This document shows, one piece after another, positions 6,722-8,121 of a stretch of DNA of 8,121 nucleotides. The notes below the pieces were generated by a model. That model had not been told where the DNA came from, ran no database searches, and worked only from the letters and a program-made list of their open reading frames with translations. Made by a program: the position numbers and the translations under genes. Source of the stretch: JAAEQG01 sp043803085 (lineage in GTDB: Bacteria; Planctomycetota; Phycisphaerae; UBA1845). Every line of letters begins with the position of its first letter. Position 1 is the first letter of the stretch. The stretch covers positions 1 to 8,121 of the forward strand of contig JAZDKM010000328.1 in assembly GCA_043803085.1 (NCBI GenBank), written 5' to 3'.

Positions 6722-6933
6722 GTGGCATGGCCAAGCTCGCCCTAGCAGCCTGTGGCAGAAGTGGCCAACCGCGGTGTGGCACGGGCATCTTGCCCGTGAA
6801 AACACAGGCTGGAAGCCTGTGCTACAATTTTTGCCACGGGCTGCTAGGGCGAGCGCCGCCATGCCCAAGGATGCATTCGTCTGCAGCGTTCAGCATGGCG
6901 GCGCCCACCTTGCGGCGGGCTTGGCCATGCCAC
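6722..6933. mobile_element. Palindromic element of about 110 bp with 20-bp terminal inverted repeats, split by a nested 98-bp element
   Basis: The left end GTGGCATGGCCAAGCTCGCC (6722-6741) is inverted at 6914-6933 with one mismatch, and 15 bp of this is perfect. Within it, GCGCCGCCATGC (6853-6864) is an exact inverted copy of 6893-6904, GCCCACC (6903-6909) pairs with GGCGGGC (6914-6920) around loop TTGC, and GCTCGCC (6735-6741) would pair with GGCGAGC (6848-6854) around loop CTAG if the nested element were absent. Without that insert and one CTAG copy the element is 110 bp and could fold into an outer stem with three inner hairpins. Partial relatives lie at 1-37 and 951-993. There is no coding sequence in it. 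Confidence 0.7.
6742..6847 (+). mobile_element. 98-bp MITE-like palindromic element, copy B, nested in a second repeat
   Basis: The element occupies 6746-6843 between CTAG direct repeats (6742-6745 and 6844-6847). Its terminal inverted repeats are CAGCCTGTGGCA and TGCCACGGGCTG, matching at 11 of 12 positions. Inner hairpins are CACGGGC-ATCTT-GCCCGTG (6780-6798) and CACAGGCT-GGA-AGCCTGTG (6803-6821). Length and structure equal copy A, but the flanking duplication differs (CTAG here, TTAG there), as expected for separate insertions. It sits at the centre of the hairpin GCTCGCC / GGCGAGC of the larger element. Confidence 0.85.
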
Positions 6934-6966
6934 CCCGGGTTCACGCCGTCATCTCGTTTCAGTAGC

Positions 6967-7056
6967 CGTAGGGTGGGTGGAGCGTAGTACAGCGAAGCGA
7001 AACCCACCATTGACTGAGAGGGACGGTGGGTTGCGCTCTGCTCCACCCACCCTACG
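6967..7056. repeat. BIME-like palindrome with two GTAG-GGTGGGT hairpins
   Basis: The outer 17 bases (6967-6983, CGTAGGGTGGGTGGAGC) are an exact inverted copy of 7040-7056. Each half is also a hairpin unit: GTAG (6968-6971), stem GGTGGGT (6972-6978) / ACCCACC (7002-7008), and, inverted, stem GGTGGGT (7025-7031) / ACCCACC (7045-7051) followed by CTAC. The plan equals that of the repeat at 761-825, with a different stem sequence. It ends just before the tag promoter region. Confidence 0.8.
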
Positions 7057-7063
7057 CTACTCG

Positions 7064-7092
7064 TTGCATTGCGGGTGACGCGCGGGCACAAT
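7064..7092 (+). promoter_or_regulatory. Candidate sigma-70 promoter for tag, implying a near-leaderless mRNA
   Basis: TTGCAT (7064-7069), a 17-base spacer and CACAAT (7087-7092). Transcription would start about 7099-7100, at or next to the ATG at 7100. No Shine-Dalgarno sequence precedes that ATG, which fits leaderless translation. The match could be chance. Confidence 0.3.
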
Positions 7093-7099
7093 CTGGGTG

Positions 7100-7657
7100 A
7101 TGTCGCGTTGTGCCTGGGCCAGCAACGATCTCTCAATCGTCTACCACGACGAGGAGTGGGGCGTGCCGGTCCACGACGACCGGAAATTGTTCGAATTCCT
7201 CATCCTCGACGCGGCCCAGGCCGGGCTGAGTTGGAACACCATTCTGAGAAAGCGGGAAGCCTATCGCGCCGCCTTCGACAACTTCGCCGCCACCGCCGTG
7301 GCCCGCTACGGCCCGCGCAAAGTGAGGCAATTGCTCGCCAACCCGGGCATCGTGCGCAACCGGCTCAAGATCGCCGCCGCCATCCAGAATGCCAAGGCCT
7401 TCCTGGCCGTTCAGGAGGAGTTCGGCAGCTTCGATGCCTACATCTGGCAGTTCGTCGGCGGTCGGCCGAGGAAGAACGCCTGGCGTCGTCCCCAGGACAT
7501 CCCAACCACTACGCCGGAATCCGACGCGATGAGCCAGGACCTCAAGCATCGGGGGTTCAAGTTCGTGGGTCCGACGATCTGCTACGCTTTCATGCAGGCC
7601 GCCGGAATGGTGAACGACCACACCGTGGATTGCTTCAGATACGGGCAGATCGGCTAG
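7100..7657 (+). CDS. tag: DNA-3-methyladenine glycosylase I
   Basis: Removes 3-methyladenine from alkylated DNA as the first step of base excision repair, in the cytoplasm. The 185-residue product aligns with E. coli Tag end to end. It has the zinc-binding set Cys4, His16, His174 and Cys178 ('MSRCAW', 'VYHDEEWG', 'NDHTVDC'), the base-pocket residues Tyr15 and Trp45 ('QAGLSW'), and the conserved 'RGFKFVGPTICYAFMQAAG' (about 151-169). Asp37 stands where E. coli has pocket Glu38, a conservative change. ATG 7100 is preferred over the GTG one codon earlier because family members begin MxRCxW. There is no Shine-Dalgarno site, and a candidate promoter ends eight bases upstream. The stop codon overlaps, within CTAG, the stop of a minus-strand gene remnant. 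The C-terminus after Cys178 is short (FRYGQIG), within the normal range. Confidence 0.95.
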   Translation: MSRCAWASNDLSIVYHDEEWGVPVHDDRKLFEFLILDAAQAGLSWNTILRKREAYRAAFDNFAATAVARYGPRKVRQLLANPGIVRNRLKIAAAIQNAKAFLAVQEEFGSFDAYIWQFVGGRPRKNAWRRPQDIPTTTPESDAMSQDLKHRGFKFVGPTICYAFMQAAGMVNDHTVDCFRYGQIG

Positions 7658-7845
7658 TGTCCGCTGGGTTTCGGCGGCTTCGGCAGGAAGGATACCCGAG
7701 GATACACCGCACTGGCGTCGGCGTTCTGCACGTAGCCGTTCCCATCCACGTCCCAGCGGTTGTCATCCGGTACCTGCTCGAAGGACACGTGCGGGTAAAC
7801 GGCGCTGGCGGCCGCCGGCGTAGCGGAACTCGCGGGCCCTCTGCG
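7654..7845 (-). pseudogene. C-terminal remnant of an EF-hand/dockerin-like repeat protein
   Basis: Sixty-three sense codons are open before a TAG stop at 7656-7654, with no start codon: the frame is closed upstream by TGA at 7848-7846. The product contains a canonical 12-residue EF-hand loop, Asp32-Val-Asp34-Gly-Asn36-Gly-Tyr-Val-Gln40-Asn-Ala-Asp43, within 'NRWDVDGNGYVQNAD'. 'ASAVYPHVSF' (13-22) recurs as 'ASAVYPRVSF' (44-53), a 31-residue period. This looks like the last part of a secreted calcium-binding or dockerin-type protein, common in planctomycete extracellular proteins. The upstream body of the gene is absent, so I call it a remnant. Good codon use suggests it decayed recently, or that a frameshift hides more. 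Its stop overlaps the tag stop. Confidence 0.5.
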
Positions 7846-7983
7846 TCATATCCTGTTCCCACATTCTGGGCATCTTGGTTCGGTCAAGCCCTTCAGAATA
7901 TACCCACAGTTTCCACAACGGGTATAACCTTCCGGGTCCGCGCGGAAGCCGGCAAGGCGTCTGCGCATGTAGCCAATGGTCAT
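7846..7983 (-). CDS. Small zinc-ribbon protein (45 residues)
   Basis: ATG at 7983 opens a 45-codon frame: a basic start (MTIGYMRRRLAGFRADPEG), then Cys23-Gly-Asn-Cys26 and Cys38-Pro-Glu-Cys41 separated by 'GYILKGLTEPR'. The two CxxC knuckles with this spacer are a treble-clef/zinc-ribbon signature that I recall from many planctomycete proteins, usually attached to membrane domains. Here it stands alone. Function is unknown; it may bind nucleic acid or protein. The frame is open for 12 more codons upstream, so the true start is uncertain, and the putative end of an IS630-like element begins near 7984, so the gene may have lost its 5' part to that insertion. No Shine-Dalgarno sequence is apparent. 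The TGA at 7848-7846 also closes the frame of the EF-hand remnant downstream. Confidence 0.55.
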   Translation of the reverse strand: MTIGYMRRRLAGFRADPEGYTRCGNCGYILKGLTEPRCPECGNRI

Positions 7984-8031
7984 TATTGAGTTTCGCAAAA
8001 GTAATGTAAGGAAAACGCCGATCTATGGTGC

Positions 8032-8121
8032 ATGAGACCACACGGATCTGCCAAGACACTGGAGCAGCGACGGCTGCGGGCGGTCGCACTGTTGGAAGCC
8101 GGCCTGACCATGGAAGAGGTG
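8032..8121 (+). CDS. IS630-like transposase / helix-turn-helix protein, N-terminal 30 codons (partial)
   Basis: ATG at 8032 starts 'MRPHGSAKTLEQRRLRAVAL', then LLEAGLTMEEV, and runs off the window. A run of arginines, then 'AVALLEAGLTMEEV', is the first helix pair of the winged helix-turn-helix that opens IS630/Tc1-type transposases; 'MRPHGS' is a start I recall for planctomycete members. These enzymes cut and paste DNA at TA dinucleotides. The 5' end of the element is not defined. The AT-richer stretch 7984-8031 (containing TTTCGCAAAAGTAATGTAAGG) could hold its left terminal repeat, and TA dinucleotides lie at 7984-7985. The DDE catalytic domain is outside the window. Confidence 0.6.
   Translation, partial: MRPHGSAKTLEQRRLRAVALLEAGLTMEEV

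Noticed and set aside
6722..6933. The cloverleaf-like fold as a tRNA or structured RNA gene
   Set aside because: No TTCGA T-loop, no acceptor with CCA spacing, and the arms are far too long. The repeat copies elsewhere show it is a dispersed palindrome.
7069..7989. A 306-codon plus-strand frame across tag
   Set aside because: It is the +1 shadow of tag and spans into unrelated sequence; no motif was seen.
7763..8089. A minus-strand frame starting MRPPAAVAAPVSW
   Set aside because: It overlaps the zinc-ribbon ORF in another phase and the transposase start. The zinc-ribbon phase has the CxxC pairs.

Overview
The window comes from a GC-rich bacterium, most likely an uncultured member of the Planctomycetota. 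This is an inference from content. The pointers are a mitochondrial-type aconitase, a small CxxC/CxxC zinc ribbon of the 'LKGLTEPRCPECG' kind, two multi-spanning membrane proteins related to GT39/TMTC glycosyltransferases, a helix-turn-helix + receiver regulator, an IS630-like transposase start ('MRPHGS...') and many small palindromic repeats whose hairpins read like 'ACAGGCT...AGCCTGT'. No rRNA or tRNA gene and no CRISPR array was seen.

Layout. At 1-704 (minus) lies the N-terminal part of a GT39-like membrane glycosyltransferase that runs off the left edge. A 328-base divergent spacer (705-1032) holds two palindromic repeats. A complete aconitase gene follows (1033-3306, plus), then a 260-base spacer and an HTH-receiver response regulator (3567-4151, plus). 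An 88-base double-hairpin repeat fills exactly the space between that gene's stop codon and the convergent stop codon of elbB (4240-4902, minus). Upstream of elbB on the same strand is a TMTC-like O-mannosyltransferase homologue (4973-6670, minus). The 430 bases between it and tag are almost entirely nested repeats. tag (7100-7657, plus; 3-methyladenine DNA glycosylase I) is followed by a minus-strand EF-hand/dockerin-like gene remnant (7654-7845), a 45-residue zinc-ribbon ORF (7846-7983, minus), and the first 30 codons of an IS630-like transposase (8032-8121, plus) cut by the window edge.

The genes do not form one pathway. Aconitase is central carbon metabolism, tag is DNA repair, elbB is a DJ-1/PfpI-family enzyme, and the two membrane proteins probably glycosylate envelope components. 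The unusual content is the layer of small non-autonomous repeats. Two 98-bp copies, each flanked by its own 4-bp direct repeat (TTAG or CTAG), are 91/98 identical. One lies in frame inside the TMTC-like gene, adding exactly 34 codons in what looks like a membrane helix. The other has entered the loop of a second, roughly 110-bp palindromic element. Two further repeats have the GTAG-plus-hairpin, head-to-head layout of REP/BIME elements.
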